NCBI GenBank assembly: GCA_963830455.1
Contig: CAWHMT010000001.1
Span: forward strand, 198,251 to 262,250
DNA length: 64,000 nt
From: 20CM-2-65-7 sp963830455
Lineage (GTDB): Bacteria > Gemmatimonadota > Gemmatimonadetes > Gemmatimonadales > GWC2-71-9
Reading direction: 5' to 3'
This document shows positions 16,303-25,082 of this stretch, piece by piece. Every line of letters starts with the position of its first letter. The stretch's first letter is position 1. The notes beneath the pieces are model-generated. The model saw nothing but the letters and a program-made list of their open reading frames with translations. It was not told the origin of the DNA and did not search any database. The position numbers were made by a program, and so were the translations under genes.

Positions 16303-17637
16303 GCCGAAAAGGGATCTCGCGCCGCCACTTCGTCGGCGACATCGCTGCGGGTCTCTCGTTCACGATCGTCCCCGGACACGTGCTGAGCCGGCGCGGGCGG
16401 ATCGCGCCGAGCGACAAGCTGAACATCGCCTGCATCGGCGTCGGCGGCATGGGTGCCAACGACGTGCGTGGGCGTGGGGAAGACCGAGAACATCTACGCG
16501 CTGTGCGACGTGGACGAGCGCCAGGCGCTGCCGTCGTACACCGGATTCCCACTGGCGAAGCGATTCAAGGATTTCCGCGTGATGCTCGATAAAGAAGGAA
16601 AGAACATCGACGCGGTCACGGTCTCGACGCCCGATCATACTCACACGGTCGCCGGGATGATGGCGATGAAGCTGGGGAAACACGTTCGCATCCAGAAGCC
16701 GCTCGCGCGCACGCTGTGGGAAGTGAAGCAGCTCGAGGACGCGGCGCGGAAGTACAAGGTCGCGACGCAGATGGGAAATCAGGGGCACGCCGATGAAGGC
16801 ACCCGGCAGATCCGCGAGTGGGTGGAGGCGGGCCTGATCGGGACGGTGCGTGAAATCCAGCTCTGGACCAACCGCCCGATCTGGCCGCAGGCGCTCGACC
16901 GGCCGCTCGAAACCCTCTACACACCGGCCTGGCTCGATTGGGATCTCTGGCTCGGGCCCGCGGCCGACCGGCCCTATCACACCGCGTATGCGCCGTTCCG
17001 CTGGCGCGGCTGGTGGGATTTCGGCACTGGTGCGCTGGGCGATATCGCCTGCCATTCGATGGATGCGTCGTTCTGGGCGCTCGATCTCGGCTACCCGACC
17101 CGCATCGAGGCCGAATCCACCAAGCTGTTCACCGAAACGGCGCCCGCCTGCTCACGCATCACCTATAGCTTCGCGGCCAAGGGCAATCGTCCCGCGCTGA
17201 CCGTGGTGTGGCGCGACGGCAGCCTGTATCCGGCGCGTCCCAAGGAAGTCACGGACCCGCTCGCATGGCCGTTCGATACGAGTGGGCAACTGTGGATCGG
17301 CGACTCCGGCAAGCTCGTCGCCGGGATTTACGGCGAGAATCCGCGGCTGCTCGATGCGGCCAAGCAGGCCGAGATCACCGCACACCCGCCGGCACAGAAG
17401 TACCCGCGCACCGAGGGCAGCTACGCCGAATGGATCGCCGCTTGCAAAGGCGGTACGCCGGCCGGGTCCAACATCCCCGATCATTCGGGCCCGCTCACCG
17501 AAATGGTGTTGCTCGGCAATCTCGCGGTCCGCACGGCGCAGCCCATCGATGTGAATCCCCAAACCGGTGCGGTGCTCACGCCGGGCATCCCTGAGGAGTA
17601 TCTCAAACCGAGATATCGGCAGGGCTGGGCATGGTGA
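16299..17637 (+). pseudogene. Tat-exported Gfo/Idh/MocA oxidoreductase with one frameshift
   Basis: The ATG at 16299 gives a twin-arginine leader, GISRRHFVGDIAAGLSF, and the start of an NAD(P)-binding Rossmann fold, KLNIACIGVGGMGANDVR. The frame then shifts: one extra G in the run at 16470-16472 separates it from GVGKTENIYALCDVDE. Downstream the Gfo/Idh/MocA domain is intact, with TPDHTHTVAGMMAM, the EKP-like IQKPLARTLWE, and WWDFGTGALGDIACHSMD. Full length would be about 445 residues. These enzymes oxidise or reduce sugars and related polyols. It overlaps the DUF1080 gene by ATGA. A homopolymer indel in the assembly is the simplest explanation of the break. Confidence 0.85.
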
Positions 17638-17639
17638 GA

Positions 17640-17707
17640 AGCTATCGGCTATCGGCTAACAGCTATCGGGCGGTCGACCTGATAGCCGATGCCGGTAGCC
17701 GATAGCT
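17640..17707. repeat. TATCGGCTA inverted/direct repeat hairpin
   Basis: AGCTATCGGCTA followed by a second TCGGCTA unit and AGCTATC forms the left side; TGATAGC and TAGCCGATAGCT form the right side, about 25 bases apart. The 12-base outer arms pair perfectly. It sits 3 bases after the Gfo/Idh stop and 44 bases before argG, where it could terminate the upstream operon. The same CGGCTATCGGCTA core recurs inside a coding region at 44719. Confidence 0.65.
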
Positions 17708-17709
17708 CC

Positions 17710-17745
17710 TTGCGCGATGCTCCGGTATCAGTGTATTTTTATGCA
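17710..17745 (+). promoter_or_regulatory. argG promoter with overlapping ARG-box-like operator
   Basis: TGTATTTTTATGCA (17732-17745) is an imperfect palindrome matching the ARG box core TGAATWWWWATTCA at 12 of 14 positions. It ends five bases before the argG start. A possible promoter has TTGCGC at 17710 and TATTTT at 17734 with an 18-base spacer, so ArgR binding would cover the -10 box. It is AT-rich against a very GC-rich background. Confidence 0.65.
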
Positions 17746-17750
17746 CTCAT

Positions 17751-18986
17751 ATGCATAAACAATCCAACGGGCCCCTTGTCGTCCTCGCCTATTCGGGCGG
17801 GCTCGATACGTCCGCCATCGTCCCGTGGCTGCGCGAACAGTACGGCGCGCGCGTCGTCTGCTTCGCCGCCGACGTGGGGCAGGGACTCGGCGAGCTCGAC
17901 GGCTTGATCGCCAAGGCCAAACGGTCCGGCGCCGAAGACTGCATCATCGAAGATCTGCGCGAAGAGTTCGTGCGCGATTTCGTGTTCCCGACCTTGCGCG
18001 CCGGCGCGGTCTACGCCCGCACGTATCTGCTCGGCACGTCGATGGCCCGACCGGTCACCGCGGCGCACCAAGTCGCGGCGGCGCAACGGCTCGGCGCCGA
18101 AGCGCTGGCCCACGGCTGCACGGGGAAGGGCAACGATCAGGTCCGCTTCGAGCTGACCTACGCCGCGTTGGCGCCGGAGCTGCAAGTCATCGCGCCGTGG
18201 CGCGAATGGAAATTCCAGGGCCGCGAAGATCTCATCGCCTACGTGCACGCCAAAGGCGTACCGGTGCAGGCGACCGCCGACAAGCCGTACTCCACGGATC
18301 GAAACCTGTGGCACTGCTCGCACGAGGGCGGCATCCTCGAGGACCCGTCGCAGGAAGCGCCCGAGCACATCTTCGTGATGACGAAGAATCCCCTCGAGGC
18401 GCCCGACGAGCCCGTCGTCGTGACCATCGGGTTCGAAGAAGGCAATCCCGTCAGCGTCGATGCGGTTCCCCTCGGTCCCGTCGAGCTCCTCGAACAACTC
18501 AACGACGTCGCCGGCGAGCATGGCGTGGGCCGCGCCGACGTCGTCGAGGACCGGCTCGTGGGCATGAAGTCGCGTGGCGTGTACGAGACGCCGGGTGGGA
18601 CCGTGCTCTATGCCGCGCATCGCGAGCTCGAGCAGCTGGTGCTGGACCGCCGCACGTTGCGCATGAAGGACGAGCTGGCGCTGCGCTACGCCGATCTGGT
18701 GTACGACGGCCGCTGGTGGACGCCGGAGCGCGAGGCGCTCGACGCCCTCGTCACCGCGACGCAGAAACACGTGACGGGCACCATCCGGTTGAAGCTCTTC
18801 AAGGGGAACGTCATCGTCGCGGGCCGCGAGAGCCCGTACGCCCTCTACCAGCCGTCGTACGCGACCTTCGGCAAAGACAACGTCTACAACCAGAAGGACG
18901 CCGAAGGGTTCATCCGGTTGTACGGACTCGCGAGCAGAATCGCCGCCGGGCTGCAGGCCGAGCGGACGGATGTCCCGGCGAGCTGA
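17751..18986 (+). CDS. argG: Argininosuccinate synthase
   Basis: A 411-residue enzyme that condenses citrulline and aspartate with ATP to argininosuccinate, the penultimate step of arginine synthesis. The N-terminal ATP-binding loop is LAYSGGLDTSAIVPWL. Other signatures are GTSMARPVTAAH, HGCTGKGNDQVRFE and KPYSTDRNLWHCSHEGG. The C-terminal domain runs to FGKDNVYNQKDAEGFI. Length and motifs are normal. The start ATG directly follows the ARG-box-like palindrome, so the leader is very short. The 3' end overlaps argH by 17 bases. Confidence 0.97.
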   Translation: MHKQSNGPLVVLAYSGGLDTSAIVPWLREQYGARVVCFAADVGQGLGELDGLIAKAKRSGAEDCIIEDLREEFVRDFVFPTLRAGAVYARTYLLGTSMARPVTAAHQVAAAQRLGAEALAHGCTGKGNDQVRFELTYAALAPELQVIAPWREWKFQGREDLIAYVHAKGVPVQATADKPYSTDRNLWHCSHEGGILEDPSQEAPEHIFVMTKNPLEAPDEPVVVTIGFEEGNPVSVDAVPLGPVELLEQLNDVAGEHGVGRADVVEDRLVGMKSRGVYETPGGTVLYAAHRELEQLVLDRRTLRMKDELALRYADLVYDGRWWTPEREALDALVTATQKHVTGTIRLKLFKGNVIVAGRESPYALYQPSYATFGKDNVYNQKDAEGFIRLYGLASRIAAGLQAERTDVPAS

Positions 18987-20382
18987 CACCCCACCCCCCG
19001 CGCATCAGATGTGGGGTGGACGCTTCGCTCTGGGACCGAGCGAAGCGCTCGATGCGCTGAACCGCAGTCTCCCTGTCGACCATCGACTCTGGCCGCAGGA
19101 CGTGTTCGCCAGCAAGGCCTGGGTGCACGCGCTCTGCAAGGCCGGCGTTATCGCCGCCACTGAAGAAACGCAGCTGCTCGACGGCCTCGACCGCGTCGCG
19201 GACAAGCTCGCCGACGGCGCGGCAGTGGGCGCGCCTGACGAGGACGTGCACACGCTGGTCGAGCGGCTGCTGTACGCTGAGATCGGACCCGTGGCGGGGA
19301 AGCTGCACACCGGCCGCTCGCGCAACGATCAGGTCGCCACCGACCTGCGGCTCTGGACACTGGGAGCGATCGACGAGCTGGACGCCGCCGTCGCCGCGCT
19401 CGGCCGCACCCTCGTCACGAAAGCAAAAGACGGCCTCGACGCGATTCTTCCCGGCTACACCCACGGCCAGCGCGCCCAGCCGGTACGCTGGGCCTACGTG
19501 CTGCTGGCGCACGCATGGCCGCTCGTCCGCGATCGCCAGCGACTCGCCGACGCGCGCCGCCGCACCGCCGAGCTCCCGCTCGGATCGGGCGCGCTCGCCG
19601 GGAGCGGCTTCCCCGTCGATCGTGTGCTGCTCAAGGAAGCGCTCGGCTTCCGCGCCGTGTCGGCCAACGCGCTCGACGCCACCGGCGATCGCGACTTCGT
19701 CGCCGACGTGCTGTTCGCGATCGCGCTGATCGGCACACACCTCTCCCGGCTCGGCGCCGAGCTGATCACCTACGCCAGCGGCGAGTACGCCTTTATCACG
19801 CTGTCAGACGCCTTCAGTACCGGTTCCAGCCTCATGCCGCAAAAACGGAACCCCGACGTGTTCGAGCTGGCGCGCGGCAAGTCGGGACGCATGCTCGGCG
19901 ATTTGGTGGCGCTGCTGACGACGCTGAAGGGGATTCCCGCGGGCTATCAGAAAGATTTGCAGGAAGACAAAGCCCTGCTGTTCGACGCGTGCGATACGCT
20001 CGGGACGGTGCTGCCCGCGGTGACCGGGGCCATCGATACGCTGACCGTGAATGCCGGTCGCATGGCAGCCGCACTCGACCCCGCCATGCGCGCCACCGAT
20101 CTCGCCGATTTACTGGTCGAAGCCGGCGTGCCCTTCCGGGAAAGCCACGGCCTGATCGGCAAACTGGTGCGCGCGGCGGAGCAGGCCGGCGTCAGTCTCG
20201 ATAAGGTGCCCGCCAACGTCGCGACCGTGATTCACCCGGCGCTCGGACCGGCGCTGGCGCAGCTCGGCTCCTGGGAGCAAAGCGTCGAAAGCCGTGCCAC
20301 GCCTGGAGGTGCCTCGCGCGCCTCAGTCGCGTTACAAATCGAAGAGTTAGGACGCGCGTTTCAGCCCGCAGCGAGCCCGTAA
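18970..20382 (+). CDS. argH: Argininosuccinate lyase
   Basis: A 470-residue enzyme that cleaves argininosuccinate into arginine and fumarate. It starts MSRRADTPPPAHQMWGGRF and has the family N-terminal WGGRF, TGRSRNDQVATDLRLW, the PGYTHGQRAQPVRW active-site region and the superfamily signature GSSLMPQKRNPD containing the flexible serine loop. It belongs to the fumarase/aspartase superfamily and acts as a homotetramer in the cytoplasm. Overlap with argG shows translational coupling; both should be repressed by ArgR. An internal ATG ahead of WGGRF is a possible shorter start. Confidence 0.97.
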   Translation: MSRRADTPPPAHQMWGGRFALGPSEALDALNRSLPVDHRLWPQDVFASKAWVHALCKAGVIAATEETQLLDGLDRVADKLADGAAVGAPDEDVHTLVERLLYAEIGPVAGKLHTGRSRNDQVATDLRLWTLGAIDELDAAVAALGRTLVTKAKDGLDAILPGYTHGQRAQPVRWAYVLLAHAWPLVRDRQRLADARRRTAELPLGSGALAGSGFPVDRVLLKEALGFRAVSANALDATGDRDFVADVLFAIALIGTHLSRLGAELITYASGEYAFITLSDAFSTGSSLMPQKRNPDVFELARGKSGRMLGDLVALLTTLKGIPAGYQKDLQEDKALLFDACDTLGTVLPAVTGAIDTLTVNAGRMAAALDPAMRATDLADLLVEAGVPFRESHGLIGKLVRAAEQAGVSLDKVPANVATVIHPALGPALAQLGSWEQSVESRATPGGASRASVALQIEELGRAFQPAASP

Positions 20383-20426
20383 ATCCCTCACTTGCTGCAA
20401 GTTGCTGGTCGGTATTAGCATATCGC

Positions 20427-20975
20427 ATGCGCTGCCTAGCCCTGAACGCCTCGTTTGAGCCGCTGACCATGGTGCCCGTGCGCCGGGCGCTGCGGCTGGT
20501 CATCGACGGCAAGGCCGAGGTCGTCGAGGCGGAGGGGACGCCGGTCCATAGTGAGCGCATGGCGGTGCCACGTCCCGCCGTGATTCGCCTCGTTCGCTTC
20601 GTGCACGTTCCTCGCCGCTTCCGCCGCCAAGTCACCAACACGTTCCTCTTTGCGCGCGACAACTACCGCTGCCAGTTCTGCGGTCGCACGCAGGCGGACC
20701 TGCGGCAGCGCGAGTGCCTCACGCGCGATCACCTCGTGCCCTTGTCACGCGGTGGTACGAACGCCTGGACGAACGTCCTGACCGCCTGCTCGAGCTGCAA
20801 CACGCGCAAGGGCAACCTCCTGCCCGAAGAGGTGGGCATGCATCCGCTGCGCGCCCCGCACGAGCCGCATTTCGTGCACCTGTCGTGGGCGGTGCGCCGC
20901 CTGACGCGCACGCAGGCGAAGTACATTCGGCTCTTCTACGGAGCCGACGTGCTGGCCACCCTCGAAGCGCTGTGA
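20427..20975 (+). CDS. HNH endonuclease family protein
   Basis: 182 residues. It opens MRCLALNASFEPLTMVPVRRALRLV, the conserved start of a widespread bacterial HNH family, and has the zinc-and-catalytic module FARDNYRCQFCGR, RDHLVPLSRGGTNAWTN and ACSSCNTRKGNLLP. Two CxxC pairs bind structural zinc, and the His-Asn-His site would cut DNA. Despite the fold, the cellular role of this family is not known. It is separated from argH by a 44-base gap containing an ACTTGC-TGCAAGT palindromic stretch. Its TGA overlaps the next ATG. Confidence 0.88.
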   Translation: MRCLALNASFEPLTMVPVRRALRLVIDGKAEVVEAEGTPVHSERMAVPRPAVIRLVRFVHVPRRFRRQVTNTFLFARDNYRCQFCGRTQADLRQRECLTRDHLVPLSRGGTNAWTNVLTACSSCNTRKGNLLPEEVGMHPLRAPHEPHFVHLSWAVRRLTRTQAKYIRLFYGADVLATLEAL

Positions 20976-21379
20976 TGGCCCGAGCTCCCTGGATGATCGC
21001 CGGTGCGGCGGCGGTCGTGCTCGCCGCCGTCGTGCTGCTCCAGCGCCCCCGCGAGAGCCACGCTTCCCACCATCCGACGTCGCGGCCCGGTATCACGGCG
21101 GCCAAAGTCGTTCCCGCGAGCCTGGTGCCCCGCACGCCGGGCGCCGCGGAGGCGTACGCGGCGGCGCGCAACGCCGCCGCCACGCTCGACGGCGTGTACT
21201 GCTACTGCGATTGCTCCAAGACTGTCGGCCACCGGTCGCTGCTCACCTGCTTTGAGGGAGAGCACGGCGCGTACTGCGACATCTGCATGCGGGAAGCGAT
21301 GGTGGCGAACGGAATGGCGCAGCAGGGCACATCGCTGGAAGAGATTCGGACCGCTATCGACCTTCAATTCGGATCGTAG
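20975..21379 (+). CDS. Membrane-anchored PCYCGC-motif protein
   Basis: 134 residues. An N-terminal membrane anchor (about 7-22) is followed by a short linker and a cysteine-rich domain reading YCYCDCSKTVGHRSLLTCF, then HGAYCDICMREA. This pattern matches the PCYCGC-motif lipoprotein-like family found in Firmicutes and other bacteria, whose function is unknown but which probably binds metal extracytoplasmically. The ATG overlaps the HNH stop codon (TGATG). The 3' end overlaps the convergent DUF4390 gene by 26 bases. Confidence 0.75.
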   Translation: MARAPWMIAGAAAVVLAAVVLLQRPRESHASHHPTSRPGITAAKVVPASLVPRTPGAAEAYAAARNAAATLDGVYCYCDCSKTVGHRSLLTCFEGEHGAYCDICMREAMVANGMAQQGTSLEEIRTAIDLQFGS

Positions 21380-21968
21380 GACTGCGGGCCTCGAGCTGCT
21401 GACGCGGCAGGCCCGCGAGCCGGACCAGCACCCGCTGGGCACCTCGCGCTAACGCATCTCCGAAGTTTTCCCCGCCCGATACCGTCGGCCCCACGTCGCC
21501 CGACAACCAGCGTGACAATTCCTGGAGATCGGTGTCGTTGAGCGTCGTCACTTCGAGACGCGCCAGGAAGTAGTACCGGCCGCCTCCGCTCGCGTGCAGC
21601 GTCACGACGTACGGAATGTCGAGCGCGGCCGCCAATTCCTCGGGAGTCGCGTACCGGCTGACTGCGCCGCCCTGACGAATCAGGACGAAGTCGTCGGCCA
21701 GTGGATCGTTGCGCGCGACCGCGTCCCACGAAACCTCTCGCACGAACTGATCGAACCAACTGGCGCGGACTTTCCACAGCTCCAGCCGGTAGTGCAGCCG
21801 CAGCGGGAAACCGGAGCGCATGAGTCCGACGAACTTGCCGTCGGCCAGCAGGCCCGTACTGCGCACGCGCGGCACGTTGTTCTGCAGCGTGACCGTGAGC
21901 GTGGGCGACTGCGCGGCAGCCGTGCTGGCGAGCAGCAGGCCGGCCACCGCACCCCAGAGGAGGCGCAC
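21354..21968 (-). CDS. DUF4390 periplasmic protein
   Basis: 204 residues with a clear signal peptide (MRLLWGAVAGLLLASTAAAQ). The body matches DUF4390: an N-terminal LTVTLQNNVPRVRS strand, LRLHYRLELWKVRASWFD, DPLADDFVLIR and YYFLARLEVTTLND. The function is unknown. In many proteobacteria DUF4390 genes sit directly beside the ntrY-ntrX two-component genes. The same arrangement is visible here, as last gene of the minus-strand operon after kinase, regulator and outer-membrane barrel. Its 3' end overlaps the convergent gene. Confidence 0.8.
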   Translation of the reverse strand: MRLLWGAVAGLLLASTAAAQSPTLTVTLQNNVPRVRSTGLLADGKFVGLMRSGFPLRLHYRLELWKVRASWFDQFVREVSWDAVARNDPLADDFVLIRQGGAVSRYATPEELAAALDIPYVVTLHASGGGRYYFLARLEVTTLNDTDLQELSRWLSGDVGPTVSGGENFGDALARGAQRVLVRLAGLPRQQLEARSPTIRIEGR

Positions 21969-21969
21969 G

Positions 21970-23691
21970 CTAGAACCGGTGTTCGAGCCTGGCCGTGAGT
22001 CGCAGTCGTTCGCCGGTGGTCACCGCCTTGGCGATGTAGACCCCAAAGCCGCTCCAATCCACGCCCAGACCCACGTCCACGAGCCAGCTCGAGAGCGAGG
22101 GCAGCCGGCCCGCGGCCACTTGTCCGGGGCCATCGCCCACCAGCCACGACTGCCCGGTGTTCGTGAACACGACCAGGTCGAGGCCTTCCAGCCAGAACGG
22201 CGTGCCTTCGTCCCGCGGTGGCTCGTCCCGGCCACTGGTCGGGTTGTAGCTCCAGTTGAGCTTCACGTGGCCGCGATACTCGGCCTGGAAGGCGATCACG
22301 CGGTCGCACGCGGCGAGCTTCGAGTCCGCGAACGCCGGGTCGGTGATGTTCTCATTGCACGCGGCCGCGCGGAACGGCTCGCCGGGCATCGGCTCGGGCC
22401 CACCGAGCGAGAGGCGCCGCTGCAGCGGCAACGGATCGCCTCCCATCCAGCCGCCGCCCACCAGCCGCAGGTGAATCCGACCCGAGGGGCTGATGCGTGC
22501 GTAGTGACGCACGTCCACGAACATCCGGTTGTACTGGTAGGAGCCATCCGTGGGAATCGAGTCGCGAACCGTGAGCGGGACCCCGGGGTGGGGGATCACA
22601 TCCGAGCTGCGTGAATTCTCGAACGTGAATCGCGCCAGCCATCCCGCGGACGGATCGTCGACGTCGTTGCGCGTGTCGATCGCCGCAGCGGCCGTGATCG
22701 TGGTGAAATGCCCCTCGTCGATGGGCGGATTGGGCCGCCACAAGTCCGAGTTGCGAAGAATGGTCCAGGGATCCTGGACGACCACGCCGGTGTGCCATTC
22801 GTGCCGCGCTTCGAGCGACAGCGTGAGCGGTCGCTCGGGCTGCGCGAACACGCGGGCCCCCCAACCCTTGTTGAGGTAATAGTCGCGGTAGTCGCGCGCG
22901 AACAGGAACGAGCTCCACCCGACCTCGTTGCTGTGGAGTCCCCAGTCCTCGATCGGTGACACGACATCGAACGCGCGGAGCGCGACGCCCACCGCACGCG
23001 CTTCGCCCGACCGAAACTCGCCGCGAAACATGTAGCCGAGATCGCTGCGATTGTCCGACAAGTCGCCCGCCGAACGGAACACGCCGAGCGCGTCGATACG
23101 CAGGCGCACGTTCTGCTGCAGCTTCCAGTCGAACAGCGGGCCGAACACGATCGGCAGTCCCTCGACGCGGTTGAAGGTGCCGCCCGTCGTAATCGTCAGC
23201 GAGGAACGCGAGGCTTCGGTGCCCCATGACAGCTTCGCGCCGAGTACCGGGAGCCGGCGCCGCAGATTGGGCGCGTACTCGATGCGGTCGCCCTCGTTGT
23301 GCAGGCGGTACAGCAGCGGCTCGCGGTATTGGCGCAGCTCGCCGCGGATGGTACCGTGCGCCGAATCGACGATCCCGCCCACGACGATCACATCGCCGGT
23401 GACTTCGCCGCCCGCTTCGAACCGCAGGTCCCCGTTGATCACGACCAGCGTGCCCTGGACCCGTCCGCCCACAAACACGGGGCCGCTGCGCACGGCGACA
23501 TTGCCGCGCCATTCGTTGCCGTGCGGCAGGTGCGTGCGCCCCACCAGACGGGTCGTCGCCGAGTCGTTGTAGAAGCGGATGACTTCCTCGGCAACGACTC
23601 GCGGCAGGGCGCGGGCCTCGAGGGCGGCGCTGTCGGGAGAGATGACGATGGCCGTGTCTTGCACGACCAGTGCCAGTAGCAACGCGATCAT
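21970..23691 (-). CDS. Outer-membrane beta-barrel protein with bactofilin-like N-terminal repeat
   Basis: 573 residues. A short signal sequence (MIALLLALVVQ) is followed by a polymer-type repeat stretch, roughly residues 70-110, of alternating Gly/Val strands: SGPVFVGGRVQGTLVVINGD and GGEVTGDVIVVGG. The remaining 450 residues have aromatic-rich alternating strands and a C-terminal RLEHRF ending in phenylalanine, typical of BamA/Omp85-type barrels. It is probably an outer-membrane transporter or assembly factor; no POTRA domain is evident. It overlaps the response-regulator gene by ATGA and lies 2 bases from the DUF4390 gene. Confidence 0.72.
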   Translation of the reverse strand: MIALLLALVVQDTAIVISPDSAALEARALPRVVAEEVIRFYNDSATTRLVGRTHLPHGNEWRGNVAVRSGPVFVGGRVQGTLVVINGDLRFEAGGEVTGDVIVVGGIVDSAHGTIRGELRQYREPLLYRLHNEGDRIEYAPNLRRRLPVLGAKLSWGTEASRSSLTITTGGTFNRVEGLPIVFGPLFDWKLQQNVRLRIDALGVFRSAGDLSDNRSDLGYMFRGEFRSGEARAVGVALRAFDVVSPIEDWGLHSNEVGWSSFLFARDYRDYYLNKGWGARVFAQPERPLTLSLEARHEWHTGVVVQDPWTILRNSDLWRPNPPIDEGHFTTITAAAAIDTRNDVDDPSAGWLARFTFENSRSSDVIPHPGVPLTVRDSIPTDGSYQYNRMFVDVRHYARISPSGRIHLRLVGGGWMGGDPLPLQRRLSLGGPEPMPGEPFRAAACNENITDPAFADSKLAACDRVIAFQAEYRGHVKLNWSYNPTSGRDEPPRDEGTPFWLEGLDLVVFTNTGQSWLVGDGPGQVAAGRLPSLSSWLVDVGLGVDWSGFGVYIAKAVTTGERLRLTARLEHRF

Positions 23692-25082
23692 AGATCAGCC
23701 TTCGTTGGAGGCTCGATGCCCAGGCGGCGCATACGGCGATACAGATTGGCGCGGTCGGTGTCGAGCCGGCGCGCCGCTTCCGCGACGTTCCCGCGCGACA
23801 CCGAGAGTGCTTTGGCGATCAGCTCCCGCTCGTACTGATCGAGCGTGTCGCTGAGCGCGATGTCGCGCCACGGCGTGTCGTCGCCGGTCGCGGGCGTAAT
23901 GATGCGGGGCGGCGTGCCATCCGGCGGCAGCACCCGGGCGACGTCGGCGGCCGTGATCAGCTCCGCGGTCGCGAGAATCGCCATCCGCTCCACGATGTTG
24001 GCGAGCTCGCGCACGTTGCCGGGCCACGTATACGACGCGAGCAGCGGCACGGCGCCGGCGTCGAATTTCACCGGCCGGCCCAGACGCGCCGCACAGCGGC
24101 TGGCGAAATGCTTGACGAGCGGCGCCACGTCTTCGGGGCGCTCGCGCAGCGGCGGAATGTGGATCGGCAACACGTTCAGGCGAAACAGCAGGTCTTCCCG
24201 GAACTGGGCCGCGCGTACCGCGTGCCGGAGGTCCTTGTTCGTGGCCGCGATGACGCGCACGTCGACCGTGAACGGCCGTTCACCGCCGACGCGCTCCACC
24301 ACGCCGCTTTCGAGCACGCGCAGCAGCTTGGCCTGCGCCTCCGGTCCGAGATCGCCGACTTCATCCAGGAACAGCGTGCCGCCGTCCGCCAGCTCGAAGC
24401 GGCCCTGGCGCCGCTCGGTCGCGCCCGTGAACGCCCCGCGCTCGTGGCCGAACATCTCGGATTCCACGAGGTCGCGCGGCAACGCCGCGCTGTTGACCGT
24501 GACGAACGCCTTGTCGCCGCGGGCGCTCTGGCGATGAATGGCGGAGGCCACGAGCTCTTTGCCGGTGCCCGATTCGCCGGTGATCAGCACGCGCGATTCG
24601 GTCGGCGCGACGCGCGCGATGAGCGCGCGCAGCTCCTCCATGGCGAGACTCGAGCCGACCAGCGGATCGGCGTGCCCGAGCTGCTCGTGCAGCCGCTTGT
24701 TCTCCGCGAGCGTGCGGCTCAGCCCGAGCGCGCTGCGCAACGTGACGAGGACGCCTTCGGGGGTGAGCGGCTTTTCGAGGAATTGGAACGCGCCGAGCTT
24801 CGTGGCGCGGACGGCGTCCGCCAGACTCGCCTTGCCGCTCATCATCACGACCGGCACGTGCGGCGCTCGCTTGCGAATCTGCTCGAGCGTCGCGAGCCCG
24901 TCCGGACCGGGCGGCATCATCAGGTCGAGCAGGACGACGTCGGGCGAGTCTTCGACGAGCCGGGCGAGTGCCAGGTGGCCGTCGGCCGCTTCGACGGTCT
25001 CGTAGCCCTCCGACTGCAGCAACGCTCCCACCATCTTTCGGATGTTGGACTCGTCGTCGACGAGCAGGACGCGAGGGCTCAT
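23688..25082 (-). CDS. Sigma-54-dependent NtrC/NtrX-type response regulator
   Basis: A 464-residue transcription activator. The receiver domain (1-120) has VDDESNIRK, the phosphoacceptor aspartate in VVLLDLMMPP and the switch lysine in EKPL. The AAA+ domain (about 145-370) has Walker A GESGTGKE, the sigma-54 contact loop GAFTGA, and Walker B GGTLFLDEVGD. A Fis-type HTH sits at the C-terminus (GNVAEAARRLDTDRANLYRRM). The kinase gene upstream overlaps by ATGA and is the presumed partner. Targets are unknown but will need sigma-54 (-24/-12) promoters. Confidence 0.95.
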   Translation of the reverse strand: MSPRVLLVDDESNIRKMVGALLQSEGYETVEAADGHLALARLVEDSPDVVLLDLMMPPGPDGLATLEQIRKRAPHVPVVMMSGKASLADAVRATKLGAFQFLEKPLTPEGVLVTLRSALGLSRTLAENKRLHEQLGHADPLVGSSLAMEELRALIARVAPTESRVLITGESGTGKELVASAIHRQSARGDKAFVTVNSAALPRDLVESEMFGHERGAFTGATERRQGRFELADGGTLFLDEVGDLGPEAQAKLLRVLESGVVERVGGERPFTVDVRVIAATNKDLRHAVRAAQFREDLLFRLNVLPIHIPPLRERPEDVAPLVKHFASRCAARLGRPVKFDAGAVPLLASYTWPGNVRELANIVERMAILATAELITAADVARVLPPDGTPPRIITPATGDDTPWRDIALSDTLDQYERELIAKALSVSRGNVAEAARRLDTDRANLYRRMRRLGIEPPTKADL

